Positions 8,909 through 17,410 of a stretch of 64,000 nt of DNA are shown here, piece after piece. The position numbers and the translations under genes are program-made. Below the pieces are notes generated by a model. It was not told the DNA's origin, did no database searches, and saw nothing but the letters and a program-made list of their open reading frames with translations. How positions within the stretch are numbered: the first letter of the stretch is position 1; the number at the start of each line of letters is the position of its first letter. The DNA is from Streptomyces sp. NBRC 109706. GTDB lineage: Bacteria > Actinomycetota > Actinomycetes > Streptomycetales > Streptomycetaceae. The stretch lies in contig NZ_BBOM01000004.1 of the NCBI RefSeq assembly GCF_000974485.1, forward strand, positions 620,001-684,000. The letters run 5' to 3'.

Positions 8909-11686
8909 GTGGTCGCGAAGCCCGAAGAGATGATTCCGGAGGAACTCCGGCGGCGGATGCGGTTCCTGCCGGAGGCCACCGAGGCCGAGCGCGGGGAGTT
9001 CTTCGACGCGGTCGGCGAATTCCTGGCGGCTGAGGCGGGAAGGGCCGACAGGCTCGCCACGTTCCCGCCGGTCGCGCGGATCAAGTGGCATCTGGCGAAG
9101 GCGCGGCGCGCCGACGACCTGCTGGCGGTCCTGCGGTTCGAGCGGGAGAACCCGGCGGCGTTCCCGGTGCGCGGCCGGCTGCGGCCGTCCGTCGCGATCC
9201 CGGGCGTCAACACGGCCTCGCTGCCCTCCTCCGTGCCCCGGCTGCGGCTGCGCGAGATGCCCGTGCGGGCCAAGGCCACCGACGTGCTGTGGCGGGACGG
9301 TCGGCTGGTGCTGCGCGGCTTCGGCTATGTGGTCAACCTGCCGGACGGGTCGCACAGCCCGCTGCCCCGGCTCGCCTGGCTGCGCGCCAAGGGCGGCCGC
9401 CGGATACCGGTGAAGTTCCGCGCCGAGGAGGCCACCCGCGCCACCCGGGACTCCAAGCAGGCCCTGCACAACTACGACGACGCCGGCTTCGAGCTGGTGA
9501 TCGACCCCAACAAGCTCAAGTCCAGGGGGCGTTGGCGCGCCGGCACCTGGGGCCTCACCCTGGCGCTGCCCCGCCCAGGCGGCTATGTGCCGGGCCATGT
9601 GGACCGCGTCGACGTCGGCTCGGCCGGCCACTCCCAGTCCCGTGACCTGGGCGACGGCGCCCGTCTGGTGGCCAGCTTTGTCGAGGGCCGCTTTCAGGTG
9701 CGGGTCGAGCTGCCGGAGGCGGAGATCACCGACCAGCGGGTGGTGGACGGCCACGCCCTGCGCCTCGGCCTGCGCTCCCCGGCCGCCGGCAAGCTGCCGA
9801 CCAAGCTGCGGGTGGTGCGCAAGAACGCCAAGACGCCCACGAGTTACCCGCTGGTCCGGGCCGAGGGCGACGACAGCTGGTCCAGGTTCACGGCCGATAT
9901 CCCGCTGGCCGACCTGTCGGTGGCCGAGGCGCCCGACGAGAAGACCATCGACTTCCTCACCCATATCGAGTTCGCCGACGGCACCGACCGCCGAGCCACC
10001 GTCCGCGAGGGCTTCGCCCCCGGCCGCCACACCCGCCCCGCCGGCCGCGAGATCGCGGTCACCACGGACGGGCCCGGCCTGCTCAAACTGCACGACCGCG
10101 CCCGGCAGGCCGTGGTCGACGCGATGCGCTGGAGCGGCGGCGCGCTCGTCCTCGAAGGCGAGTACGAGGGCCCAGGACACAGCAAGCACCTGGTGCTGCG
10201 GCACGGCGAGCGCTTCGAGGAGCATGTCCTTCCGCTGGACTGGTCGGACGGCCGCTTCGAGGCCCGGATCAAACCCGACAAGGTGACCACCTACGACGCG
10301 GTGCTGCCGCTGCGCGCCGGCCGCTGGTATCTCTGGCTGCGCGACAAGTCCGCCTGGGGCAACGGCGCCGACATCCCCGTCAAGCTGCGCGCCGATCTGA
10401 TCGACGGCCTGCTGCCGCTGCGCAAACGGGTCGCCGGCCGCACCTACACCGTCAACCGCCGTTACTTCGACCGGCTGTTCCTCGGCTCGGGCCCGGTGCT
10501 CACCGCCGAGGAGCGCGGCGCCTACCGGCAGCGGCAGCTGCGGCAGGTCCTCACCCCGCAGTTCAAGCGCGAGCCGCTGCGCGAGGCGGTCTTCTACAAC
10601 AGCTTCGGTGGCAAGCAGTTCTCCGACTCGCCCCGGGCGATCTACGAGGAGCTGGTCCGCCGGGGCGTCGAGGTCGAACACCTCTGGTCCGTCGCCGACG
10701 AACAGGTGGCGCTGCCCCCTGGCGTCCGCCCCATCGAATGGCACAGCACCGAGTGGTACGAGGCGCTGGCCCGCAGCCGCTATGTGGTGACCAACGTCGG
10801 CCTCGGCGACTGGTACGAGCGGCGCGAGGGGCAGTGCGTGGTGCAGACCTGGCACGGCACCCCGCTGAAGAAGATCGGCGCCGACCTGCTGGGCACCCCC
10901 AAGGCCAACCTGGCCTATATCGCCAGCCTGCCGCACCGCTTCCGCCAGTTCGACATCGTGGTCTCGCCCAACGCCTTCACCACCCCGATCATGCGGAACG
11001 CGTTCCGCTGCGAGGGCGAGGTCCTGGAGGCGGGCTATCCGCGCAACGACATCTTCCACCGGCCCGACCGGGAGAAGATCGCCCAACGGGTGCGCGCCAC
11101 GCTGGGCATCCCCGAGGGCAAGAAAGTCGTCCTCTACGCCCCGACCTGGCGCGACGACCAGCGGCACACCGCGTCCAAGTTCAAGCTCGACCTCCAGGTC
11201 GACCTCACGGCGGCCCGCGAGGCGCTGAGCGACGACCACGTCTTCCTGTTCCGCAAGCACCCCAAGATCCTGGACGCCATCCCGGGCGCGGGACAGGGCT
11301 TCGTCTACGACGTCTCCGCCTACCCGGACATCGCCGAGCTGTACCTGATCACGGACGTCCTGATCACCGACTACTCCTCGGTGCTCTTCGACTTCGCCCA
11401 CTCGGGCCGGCCGATGCTGTTCTTCACCTACGACCTGGAGCACTACCGCGACACCCTGCGCGGCTTCTACTTCGACTTCACCGAGAAGGCCCCCGGCCCG
11501 CTGATCAAGACCTCCCCCGAACTGGTCGCCGCCATCCGCGACATCGCGTCCGTGCGACGCGACTACGCGGCCAAGTACGCCCGCTTCGTCAAGGACTTCT
11601 GCGAACCATCCGACGGCCTGGCCACCAGCCGCGTCGTCGACCGCATGCTCCAAATCGCCAAGAACCACGAGCGGGGCGGCAGCTAG
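8909..11686 (+). CDS. TagF/TarL-family teichoic acid polymerase
   Basis: Predicted polyol-phosphate polymerase that extends a wall glycopolymer. From GTG 8909 it has 925 residues: a long beta-rich N-terminal region (~1-540, repeated charged beta-sandwich-like stretches of unknown role) and a C-terminal CDP-glycerol glycerophosphotransferase domain with QTWHGTPLKK (~646), YAPTWRDD, FRKHP (~780) and ITDYSSVLFDF (~818), matching the catalytic His and Ser/Asp motifs of TagF. An in-frame ATG at 8834 would add 25 Pro/Gln-rich residues; GTG is preferred because a GAGGAAGAGG site lies before it. It is third in the operon with the Bcs1-like gene. Confidence 0.82.
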   Translation: MVAKPEEMIPEELRRRMRFLPEATEAERGEFFDAVGEFLAAEAGRADRLATFPPVARIKWHLAKARRADDLLAVLRFERENPAAFPVRGRLRPSVAIPGVNTASLPSSVPRLRLREMPVRAKATDVLWRDGRLVLRGFGYVVNLPDGSHSPLPRLAWLRAKGGRRIPVKFRAEEATRATRDSKQALHNYDDAGFELVIDPNKLKSRGRWRAGTWGLTLALPRPGGYVPGHVDRVDVGSAGHSQSRDLGDGARLVASFVEGRFQVRVELPEAEITDQRVVDGHALRLGLRSPAAGKLPTKLRVVRKNAKTPTSYPLVRAEGDDSWSRFTADIPLADLSVAEAPDEKTIDFLTHIEFADGTDRRATVREGFAPGRHTRPAGREIAVTTDGPGLLKLHDRARQAVVDAMRWSGGALVLEGEYEGPGHSKHLVLRHGERFEEHVLPLDWSDGRFEARIKPDKVTTYDAVLPLRAGRWYLWLRDKSAWGNGADIPVKLRADLIDGLLPLRKRVAGRTYTVNRRYFDRLFLGSGPVLTAEERGAYRQRQLRQVLTPQFKREPLREAVFYNSFGGKQFSDSPRAIYEELVRRGVEVEHLWSVADEQVALPPGVRPIEWHSTEWYEALARSRYVVTNVGLGDWYERREGQCVVQTWHGTPLKKIGADLLGTPKANLAYIASLPHRFRQFDIVVSPNAFTTPIMRNAFRCEGEVLEAGYPRNDIFHRPDREKIAQRVRATLGIPEGKKVVLYAPTWRDDQRHTASKFKLDLQVDLTAAREALSDDHVFLFRKHPKILDAIPGAGQGFVYDVSAYPDIAELYLITDVLITDYSSVLFDFAHSGRPMLFFTYDLEHYRDTLRGFYFDFTEKAPGPLIKTSPELVAAIRDIASVRRDYAAKYARFVKDFCEPSDGLATSRVVDRMLQIAKNHERGGS

Positions 11687-11715
11687 CCTGGCCGGCGGCC
11701 TGAGACCATTGGGCT

Positions 11716-11991
11716 ATGGGAAAGCATCGCCGCCCCGGGCCGCCGAACCAGCCGTCGCGTGCCGTCCCACGCGTCGACGAGGCCGACCCGCTCGCCGCGT
11801 ACCGCAGGCGGCGCCGGCCGCCGATGGATGTCCACCGCCGGCACCGCCCCGTCAATGGCGGTGCCGGTCATGTTCGGCCCGGTGAGGCTCGGGTGCTGGA
11901 GGAGTGGGACGGGTTCGCCTACCAGGTGGTTGGCACCGCCGCGGATCTCGCGGCGGCCCGGGAGTGGGTGAACACCCCGGGCCGCGGCTAG
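11716..11991 (+). CDS. Small uncharacterised protein (DUF6087-like)
   Basis: A 91-residue basic protein, MGKHRRPGPPNQPSRAVP then an Arg-rich segment (YRRRRRPPMDVHRRHRP), ending in a conserved-looking EEWDGFAYQVVGTAADLAAA block. This tail resembles the small Streptomyces family annotated DUF6087, by recall only. It has no membrane segment or catalytic motif. It follows the TagF-like gene by 29 nt on the same strand and converges with the acyltransferase gene, the two stops being 4 nt apart. Confidence 0.6.
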   Translation: MGKHRRPGPPNQPSRAVPRVDEADPLAAYRRRRRPPMDVHRRHRPVNGGAGHVRPGEARVLEEWDGFAYQVVGTAADLAAAREWVNTPGRG

Positions 11992-11995
11992 CACT

Positions 11996-13150
11996 CTAGG
12001 AGCGGGGCGTCGCGGTGTCGGGGTTCCGTTCGGGGGCGGTGGGGGCCCGGGCCGGCTCCGGCTTTTTGGGTGCTGTCAGTGCCTCGCGGCCGAAGAACCA
12101 CTTCATCTGTGGCTCGACCAGCGGGCGCAGCAGCCGTTGCACCGGTGGGGCGCAGAGCAGCGAGATGCCCACGGCCGCGATCACCGTGGTGATCAGCAGC
12201 CCCGTCCAGATGTTCTGCATCGGCTCGGGGTCGTACCAGCCCCACTCAACCGAGCCACGGACCAGGAACCCGTGCAGCAGATAGCCGTAGAGGGTGCCGG
12301 CGCCCAACGCGGTGAACCAGGCGTGGCGGCCCGGCACCAGGGCCAGGAAGCAGGCCGTCAGCAGCACCGCGCAGCCGAACAGCGCCAGCGTCATCAGCAC
12401 GCCCGTCCACCACGGTTCGCCCAACTCCTGGGCGCTGCCCCGGTGGTAGAGCCAGGCGTACTCCATGCGCGGCTCCGCCCAGTAGGCGACCAGCGCGGCG
12501 ACGGCGAGGATCGGCACCGCCAGCAGCCGCGCCGCGCGGCGGCGCACCAGCTGGAAGTGCTCGGGGCGCAGCGTCAGACCCAGCACGAAGTACGGGAGGA
12601 ACTGCACCACCCGCTGAAGCTGCAGGTCACTGCCCATGGTGGGGGACGCGGTGGCCACGGCGGCCAACAGCAGCGCCAGCGGCACCGGCCAGCGGACCGT
12701 CTTCCACAGCGGCACGGTCAGCCGCCAGATGAACAGCGCCACCAGGAACCACAGCAGCCAGCGCGGCTCGAACAGCGGCAGATAGTTGTTGTCGTTCTCG
12801 TCCAGGCGGCGCAGGAAGTAGGTGTAGGCGACCTGGAAGACCAGATAGGGCGCCAGCACCCCGGTGACCAGGCGTCTGACCCGGTCGGGCCGGCCGTCGA
12901 AGTTCCGCGAGAAGTAGCCGGCTATCAGGATGAACGCCGGCATGTGGAAGGCGTAGACAAACATGTAGAGCGAGGTGACCACGCGGGAGTCCGCGCGCAG
13001 CGGTTCCCAGGCGTGTCCGATCGCGACCAGCACGATGGCGAAGTACTTCGCGTTGTCGAAGAACGCGTCACGCTGCTTGGGCCGAGCGGTCTGGCGCGGC
13101 AGCCGCGCGGCGTGCTGACCGCGTTCCCTGGACGGCGTCGGGCCCGTCAT
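11996..13150 (-). CDS. Acyltransferase family 3 integral membrane protein
   Basis: Membrane O-acyltransferase of the type that modifies polysaccharides or glycopolymers. The 384 residues contain about ten hydrophobic segments. The N-terminal signature DAFFDNAKYFAIVLVAIGHAWEPL includes the family's conserved His, and FHMPAFILIAGYFSRNF matches the family's second conserved region. The cytoplasmic C-terminus is Pro/Ala-rich. ATG 13150 is chosen; an upstream extension would run antisense into the hydrolase gene. It is convergent with 11716-11991 and divergent from the hydrolase. Proximity to the teichoic acid genes suggests, but does not prove, that it acylates a wall polymer. Confidence 0.8.
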   Translation of the reverse strand: MTGPTPSRERGQHAARLPRQTARPKQRDAFFDNAKYFAIVLVAIGHAWEPLRADSRVVTSLYMFVYAFHMPAFILIAGYFSRNFDGRPDRVRRLVTGVLAPYLVFQVAYTYFLRRLDENDNNYLPLFEPRWLLWFLVALFIWRLTVPLWKTVRWPVPLALLLAAVATASPTMGSDLQLQRVVQFLPYFVLGLTLRPEHFQLVRRRAARLLAVPILAVAALVAYWAEPRMEYAWLYHRGSAQELGEPWWTGVLMTLALFGCAVLLTACFLALVPGRHAWFTALGAGTLYGYLLHGFLVRGSVEWGWYDPEPMQNIWTGLLITTVIAAVGISLLCAPPVQRLLRPLVEPQMKWFFGREALTAPKKPEPARAPTAPERNPDTATPRS

Positions 13151-13276
13151 GACGGCTCCTGCGTTTCGCTGAGACGAGTGGGGGGAGAGGAACAGCTCAT
13201 TACCCCAGCACCCTAACGGCAGGCAGCCGCCCGGTGACCCGGGGGCGTCCACCCGGTGACGCGGCACACTGACCCC

Positions 13277-13921
13277 ATGAGTGAGAAGACCCCACGACGG
13301 CAGACGGTTGCGACGCCGGGCGGCGACGCCCGCGTCCACTGGTACGAGGCGGACGCGCCGCGCGCCGTGCTGGCCCTGGGCCATGGCGCGGGCGGCGGCG
13401 TTGAGGCGCGGGACCTGGCGGCGCTGGCCGCGGCGCTGCCGGCTGCCGGTTTCACGGTGGCGCTGGTGGAGTCCCCCTGGCGGGTCGCCGGCAAGAAGGT
13501 CGCGCCGGCGCCGCGCACCCTGGACGCGGGCTGGCGCGCGGTGGCCCCGGCGCTGGCCGCGCCCGGCCTGCCGGTGGTGGCCGGCGGACGCAGCGCCGGC
13601 GCCCGCGTCGCCTGCCGCACGGCGGCCGAGACGGACGCGGTCGCGGTGCTCGCCCTGGCCTTCCCCCTCCACCCACCGGGCCGCCCAGAGAAGTCCCGGG
13701 CGGACGAACTCCCCCTGGGCGAACTACCGTTGCTCGTCGTCCAGGGCGGCAACGACCCCTTCGGCCGTCCGACGGAGTTCCCCACCGACGCCCCGGTGGT
13801 GGAGATCCCCGAAGCGGACCACTCCTTCGCGGTGCCGAAACGGTCCGAGCTGAGCCAGGACGAGGCGCTGCGCCTCCTGACGGAGGCCGTCACGGACTGG
13901 ATCCCGGGGGTGGTTCCGTGA
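13277..13921 (+). CDS. Alpha/beta hydrolase (TEX30/KANL3-like)
   Basis: A 214-residue cytoplasmic hydrolase. It shows the oxyanion-hole motif LALGHGAGGG near residue 37, the nucleophile elbow GGRSAGAR (~107-114) with Ser, and late acid/His regions QGGNDPFG and EADHSF, which form a plausible Ser-Asp-His triad. The substrate is unknown. A CACACT box ends 6 nt before ATG 13277, so the transcript may be leaderless. It is divergent from the acyltransferase and followed by a hairpin terminator. Confidence 0.82.
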   Translation: MSEKTPRRQTVATPGGDARVHWYEADAPRAVLALGHGAGGGVEARDLAALAAALPAAGFTVALVESPWRVAGKKVAPAPRTLDAGWRAVAPALAAPGLPVVAGGRSAGARVACRTAAETDAVAVLALAFPLHPPGRPEKSRADELPLGELPLLVVQGGNDPFGRPTEFPTDAPVVEIPEADHSFAVPKRSELSQDEALRLLTEAVTDWIPGVVP

Positions 13922-13970
13922 ACCACCCACTGCTGAGCTCGGGGCCGGCCACGGACCAGCCCAGACCACG

Positions 13971-14002
13971 GAACGCCCCTGCCGGCTTCGGCAGGAGCGT
14001 TC
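13971..14002 (+). terminator. Hairpin terminator between convergent genes
   Basis: The 14-bp arms (13971-13984 and 13989-14002, one mismatch, loop GCTT) lie between the hydrolase gene and the convergent minus-strand gene ending at 14029. It could act in both directions. Confidence 0.7.
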
Positions 14003-14028
14003 GGCTGTCCGGTATACGCCGTCGGCGG

Positions 14029-14271
14029 TCAGCCGTCCTTCGGCGGGATGACGAAGCCTCGTGTCGGTCCCGAACCTGGTTGCCCCTTGGGGAACTTGGC
14101 GGCCACGGACGCTAGCGCGTCGGCGGTCACGTCCCGGCGCGTGGCCGGATCGGCCGTGTCGTACACGCGCCATGGCCCTGCCGTGTTCTCCGGGTCCTCC
14201 GGTGCGACTACTCCGGGGATGCCCAACTGCCTGAGCATGGCGTCCACCTGCCGGGCCTCGTCAGCGTCCAC
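14029..14271 (-). CDS. Small hypothetical protein
   Basis: An 80-residue soluble protein from GTG 14271, beginning MDADEARQVDAMLRQLGIPG. It has alternating acidic and hydrophobic residues, the short motif GPWRVYDTADPATRRDV and a C-terminal FVIPPKDG. I recognise no family. It lies 30 nt downstream of the glycine-rich protein gene on the same strand and probably belongs to the same transcript. Confidence 0.6.
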   Translation of the reverse strand: MDADEARQVDAMLRQLGIPGVVAPEDPENTAGPWRVYDTADPATRRDVTADALASVAAKFPKGQPGSGPTRGFVIPPKDG

Positions 14272-14301
14272 ATTTCCGCCTTCCCTCGGGTGGTTGCCAC
14301 C

Positions 14302-14826
14302 CTAATTACCACCGCCACCGCCACCGCCACAGCCTCCGCCACCGCCGTCACCGCCCGAGCAGTGCGAAGCACAATTGCCCGGATTGATCGGTCCACAACC
14401 GCCGGGCTTCGGCGTGTGGGAGCAGTTGGCCGCCACTGCGGTCAGCGCCTGGGGCGGGCTTGTCCACAGTTCGCTGTCCACCGTGTGTCCGGCCCGCTCG
14501 ATGATGGCCACCGTGTACGTGAGCGCGTGTTGGTCGTGCCGCTCAGCGTCGGGCCGCTCGGGCCAGTGGTGCACGAACCGCCCCAGGCGTTCACACAGCT
14601 TGTCGTACAGGTTCGTATGCAGAATCAGAGCGTGCCACCCCTCGTCGACCACGTTGGAGGGGGTGATCTTGACGGTGGGGAACTGCGCGGCGGCATCCAC
14701 GAACTTGAGTGCTTCCATCACGATCCGCTCAGCCGTATGCAGCGCCATGCCGGGGTTGTTGTCGACGACAGTCGCTACGACACCGCCGAACGCGCCAGGG
14801 GTGAGTAATGCCCGTACCTCGTGCAT
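14302..14826 (-). CDS. Glycine-rich domain (GRDP-like) protein with Cys/Gly tail
   Basis: A 174-residue protein. The middle motif DEGWHALILHTNLYDKLCER followed by GRFVHHWPE matches the core (DExWH...HT..Y..C...G.FxHH.P) of the glycine-rich-domain family first described in plants and common in actinomycetes. The last ~40 residues are Cys/Gly-rich, ending CGGGGGGGN. ATG 14826 is preceded by AGGAAGGAA at good distance; a longer frame to 14931 adds an unrelated Arg-rich stretch. It follows the XRE regulator gene 14928-15764. Its role is unknown; a structural or metal-binding tail is possible. Confidence 0.7.
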   Translation of the reverse strand: MHEVRALLTPGAFGGVVATVVDNNPGMALHTAERIVMEALKFVDAAAQFPTVKITPSNVVDEGWHALILHTNLYDKLCERLGRFVHHWPERPDAERHDQHALTYTVAIIERAGHTVDSELWTSPPQALTAVAANCSHTPKPGGCGPINPGNCASHCSGGDGGGGGCGGGGGGGN

Positions 14827-14927
14827 GCGTCGGTTCCTTCCTGTTGGGGTGTCTCGCCCTCGGTGAGATGTGATCGTCACTCGGGTCGGAGAAGGAATCT
14901 CGATCCATGCGCGTTGTCGACTAAAGA

Positions 14928-15764
14928 TCATCGGCGGCAGTGTGCGGCCCAGGCGCCCAGGTACTCCCGGGCTTGCTCGCCGAAGAGCGCGTGTTCCTCA
15001 TAGCTGGTGAAGCGACGGACAAGCTCCTGAACATCCTGACTCTCGCGGAAAACGATGGCTCCCAGGTCGAGTTCGGCGGTTGCCAGGCTCTCGTCGTAGA
15101 TGGTGAACGTGTTCAATGCGCCCGAGGCGAAACGGACCTCCATGGGAATGACGCCGAGTCGGATATTCGGCTGGTAGGTCAGGGACGCCAAACGGTCGAT
15201 CTGTATTGCCAGTTCGCCAGGTGGGACAAGCGGGTATCTGACGGCTTGTTCTGTCATGATGAACGTGAAGCGCTTTGAGCGGTCGAACAGGACTCTCTGC
15301 CGGTCCAGCTTCATCGCCACGGCTTTGGGCTGCTGCTCTGGTGGCGCCTGAGCCAGGCTGGCGCGGACATACTCGGGCGTGGCCAGAAGTCCCGTGATCA
15401 TTGAGAGGAGAAAATATCGGAACGTCGTCGACGATGCTTCGAGACCGGCTAGCTGTGTCTGTTTCTTGTCGAGCCCCTTCCTGCGGAGCGCCCTGCCATC
15501 CTGCCATTCCGTCTGGGCGATGCGGGCCAGGGCCATCACCTCAGCTGCTATAGCGGGAGGAGTATCCAGGCATCGAAGGAGCTGTTCCACATCTAGAAGA
15601 GACGGACGAGCTTTATTGCTCTCAATTCTGCTGATCTTGGATTGAGACATGTTGCAGCGCGCGGCAAGCCGGACCCCTGAGAGTCCGGCTTCCTTACGAA
15701 GGTGCCTGAGGATTGCCGCCAGTTCGCGGCCACTCTGGTCTAGTCGAGCAGGGTCGATGGCCAC
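14928..15764 (-). CDS. XRE-family regulator with DUF5753 domain
   Basis: A 278-residue DNA-binding regulator. Its helix-turn-helix lies at residues ~15-70 (LRKEAGLSGVRLAARCNMSQ then SKISRIESNKARPSL). The rest is the DUF5753 ligand-sensing-like domain typical of Streptomyces (LLSMITGLLATPEYVRA, FIMTEQAVRYPL, IRLGVIPMEVRFA). Start GTG 15764 lies within the end of the DUF6879 gene (25-nt overlap), implying translational coupling. It probably regulates this small operon. Confidence 0.85.
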   Translation of the reverse strand: MAIDPARLDQSGRELAAILRHLRKEAGLSGVRLAARCNMSQSKISRIESNKARPSLLDVEQLLRCLDTPPAIAAEVMALARIAQTEWQDGRALRRKGLDKKQTQLAGLEASSTTFRYFLLSMITGLLATPEYVRASLAQAPPEQQPKAVAMKLDRQRVLFDRSKRFTFIMTEQAVRYPLVPPGELAIQIDRLASLTYQPNIRLGVIPMEVRFASGALNTFTIYDESLATAELDLGAIVFRESQDVQELVRRFTSYEEHALFGEQAREYLGAWAAHCRR

Positions 15765-16273
15765 CGTTTCACGTACTCTCCGAACGGCACCGACTCCGCA
15801 AGGGCGATGCGCTGGTACTCGATGTACGGCGCAGGATCACCCTCATGGAGTTGGCGATCGATCTGCGTGCCATCCTCCGCATAGTTCATGAGGACAACTT
15901 CTGCTCGGTCAAACAACCAGAAGTCCTGAATTCCGTCCAGCGGATTCGCGCAGTCTGTCACGTCGAGAATGCGAATGTCATCCCCCGCCAGCGAGTGAGC
16001 CTGGTAGTACATGAACTCGTAGCGCAGATAGTCCGTCAGGGGTCGCCTGACGATGTGAACCCGCCCCTTCTTCTTTCCTGCGGCCCGGATTCTCCGTAGA
16101 CCCTCCGTGTAGCCGGAGGTGTAGCTGTGGGGGGAAATTCGATGTCCGGCAAGAAAGTCCCGGATGTCTCCATCCTCGCTGGGGACGCGATACCAGGGAA
16201 GGGTTTCGAGCCGCCATGCTTCCTGTCTGAAGCCCTGAACCTTGGCGGTCCAAGCGTCACCATCCAAGAGCAC
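15740..16273 (-). CDS. DUF6879-family protein
   Basis: A 177-residue soluble protein with FRQEAWRLETLPWYRVPSE, RRPLTDYLRYEFMYYQAHS and DFWLFDRAEVVLMNYAEDG blocks, which resemble the DUF6879 family (recalled) found beside XRE/DUF5753 regulators in Streptomyces. Molecular function is unknown. It starts at GTG 16273 inside the previous gene's 3' end and runs into the XRE gene, so all three are translationally coupled. It may be a partner or effector of the regulator. Confidence 0.72.
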   Translation of the reverse strand: MLLDGDAWTAKVQGFRQEAWRLETLPWYRVPSEDGDIRDFLAGHRISPHSYTSGYTEGLRRIRAAGKKKGRVHIVRRPLTDYLRYEFMYYQAHSLAGDDIRILDVTDCANPLDGIQDFWLFDRAEVVLMNYAEDGTQIDRQLHEGDPAPYIEYQRIALAESVPFGEYVKRWPSTLLD

Positions 16274-16463
16274 GTACGGCCTCCCTCAATACACTCTCGG
16301 GGATCTCCACGAGTCCTTCCCCTTCGGGGGGATCGAACGCCTTGGAAACGTCGCCCTGAACGACGAACGAGCCTCGCCCGGTCCGGTAGACGTTGGGACA
16401 GTCGTCGTTGTTGCAGTTCCCGTTCCCGTTACCGGTAAGGCGGGTCAGTTCCTCCCGTGTCAT
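16257..16463 (-). CDS. Small conserved protein upstream of DUF6879 gene
   Basis: A 68-residue protein (MTREELTRLTGNGNGNCNND) with a C-x-x-x-x-C pair (NCNNDDCPNVYRTGRGSFVVQG) and an acidic end EIPESVLREAVRALGW. ATG 16463 has a GAGAGG site 9 nt upstream; an in-frame GTG at 16508 would add 15 residues. The stop overlaps the DUF6879 start by 17 nt. This arrangement is the first gene of the regulatory operon. Function is unknown. Confidence 0.65.
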   Translation of the reverse strand: MTREELTRLTGNGNGNCNNDDCPNVYRTGRGSFVVQGDVSKAFDPPEGEGLVEIPESVLREAVRALGW

Positions 16464-16937
16464 AGCTGAGAACCTCTCGCTCTGGCCCCGGTTGGGCTGA
16501 TTGATCACGACGATACGAGGGCCAGGTGCGGCCGTCTATGCGGGGACGTGACGATGCACGTCATCGCATAAATTCGTTGCCTCGGCTGATCGGTGCGGAG
16601 GCAGGCGGCAGCGGTGGGCGGTCTACGTGGCGGGTGCGCGGCCGGGTTTCCGTGGCGTGCGGATGGCTGCGTGGGGGCTGGCTGGGAGGGGGAGGTCGCG
16701 GGGCGGGCGGGGGTTCGCCGTCGGTGGGGTGGTGGGGTGGTTGGGGTGGGTGCCGGTTGGGCGCGGGGACGCTTGGTGTTCTTGGGACGCCTTGCCGGTG
16801 GGGGTGCAGGCTGCGCGCACCCTGCTGCGCAGGGCCTCTCGCGGTGCCGCGCCTGTTTGAATCCGCACCGTTTCGTCGGGCTGCCGTCGGCGGGGACGGG
16901 AACGGCCCACGCCGCATGGGCGTGGGCCGGGTTGGGG
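16464..16937. other. Intergenic region with no convincing gene
   Basis: About 470 nt between two minus-strand operons. It probably holds the promoter of the 16257-16463 operon near 16510-16560. The remainder is strongly G-rich on the plus strand; its open frames are Pro/Arg- or Gly-rich with no family-like features. A terminator hairpin for the DUF397 operon sits at its right end. Confidence 0.5.
16904..16928 (-). terminator. Hairpin terminator downstream of DUF397 genes
   Basis: The 10-bp perfect arms GGCCCACGCC/GGCGTGGGCC (16904-16913, 16919-16928) lie 10 nt past the DUF397 copy A stop on the minus strand. No U-tract is present, which is common for actinomycete terminators. Confidence 0.6.
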
Positions 16938-17141
16938 TCAGTGCTTGAGGTGGTCGATGAAGGTCGACCAGGCGTGTGTCGGGAGGACGAGTGCGGGGCC
17001 GGGGTTCTTGCTGTCGCGGACGGGGATCGCGCCGGGGTAGCCGTCGGCGACCTCGACGCACTCCCCGTTGCCCGCGCTCCTGAGGGGTTTGCGCCAGGTG
17101 GCGTGGGCGAGGTCCCTGGCCTGGCTCGGTTCGGTGTGCAT
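16938..17141 (-). CDS. DUF397 protein, copy A
   Basis: A 67-residue protein from ATG 17141 (MHTEPSQARDLAHATWRKPL), with the DUF397 core W.K...S...G.CVEVAD......VRDSK.P..P.L and a final FIDHLKH. DUF397 proteins partner XRE/DUF5753 regulators in the whiJ/abaA-type loci of Streptomyces. It differs from copy B at about eight positions, mostly residues 2-8. It is downstream of copy B with a hairpin between them. Confidence 0.82.
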   Translation of the reverse strand: MHTEPSQARDLAHATWRKPLRSAGNGECVEVADGYPGAIPVRDSKNPGPALVLPTHAWSTFIDHLKH

Positions 17142-17164
17142 AGCTCCGACATCCTGTTCTTGAC

Positions 17165-17193
17165 GATGCCGGCGTCTCGGAGACGCCGGCATC
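17165..17193 (-). terminator. Perfect 14-bp hairpin between the DUF397 copies
   Basis: The arms 17165-17178 and 17180-17193 are perfectly complementary. The sequence corresponds to the 3' coding end of the XRE gene (17434-17462), where the pairing is weaker, so the duplicated remnant has become a better hairpin. It may reduce transcription into copy A. Confidence 0.5.
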
Positions 17194-17206
17194 CTCGGTC
17201 AGTGGG

Positions 17207-17410
17207 TCAGTGCTTGAGGTGGTCGATGAAGGTCGACCAGGCGTGCGTCGGGAGGACGAGTGAGGGGCCGGGGTTCTTGCTGTCGCGGACGGGGATCGCG
17301 CCGGGGTAGCCGTCGGCGACCTCGACGCACTCCCCGTTGCCCTGACTCCTGAGAGGCTTGCGCCAGGTGGCGTGGGCCAGGTCCCTGGACTGGCCCGTTC
17401 CGCTGTTCAT
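17207..17410 (-). CDS. DUF397 protein, copy B
   Basis: A 67-residue DUF397 protein (MNSGTGQSRDLAHATWRKPL) nearly identical to copy A. Its ATG overlaps the stop of the XRE regulator gene by 4 nt, the usual coupled arrangement, so this is likely the parental copy. DUF397 proteins are small regulators or toxin-like partners of the XRE protein; direct function remains unproven. Confidence 0.87.
   Translation of the reverse strand: MNSGTGQSRDLAHATWRKPLRSQGNGECVEVADGYPGAIPVRDSKNPGPSLVLPTHAWSTFIDHLKH

Noticed and set aside
13918..14115. Short plus-strand frame after the hydrolase gene
   Set aside because: It runs through the terminator hairpin and antisense to the 14029 gene, with Arg-rich composition and no conserved look.
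16505..17152. Pro/Arg-rich minus-strand open frame upstream of DUF397 copy A
   Set aside because: It overlaps the DUF397 gene in another frame and is low complexity; no ribosome-binding site or homology signal.
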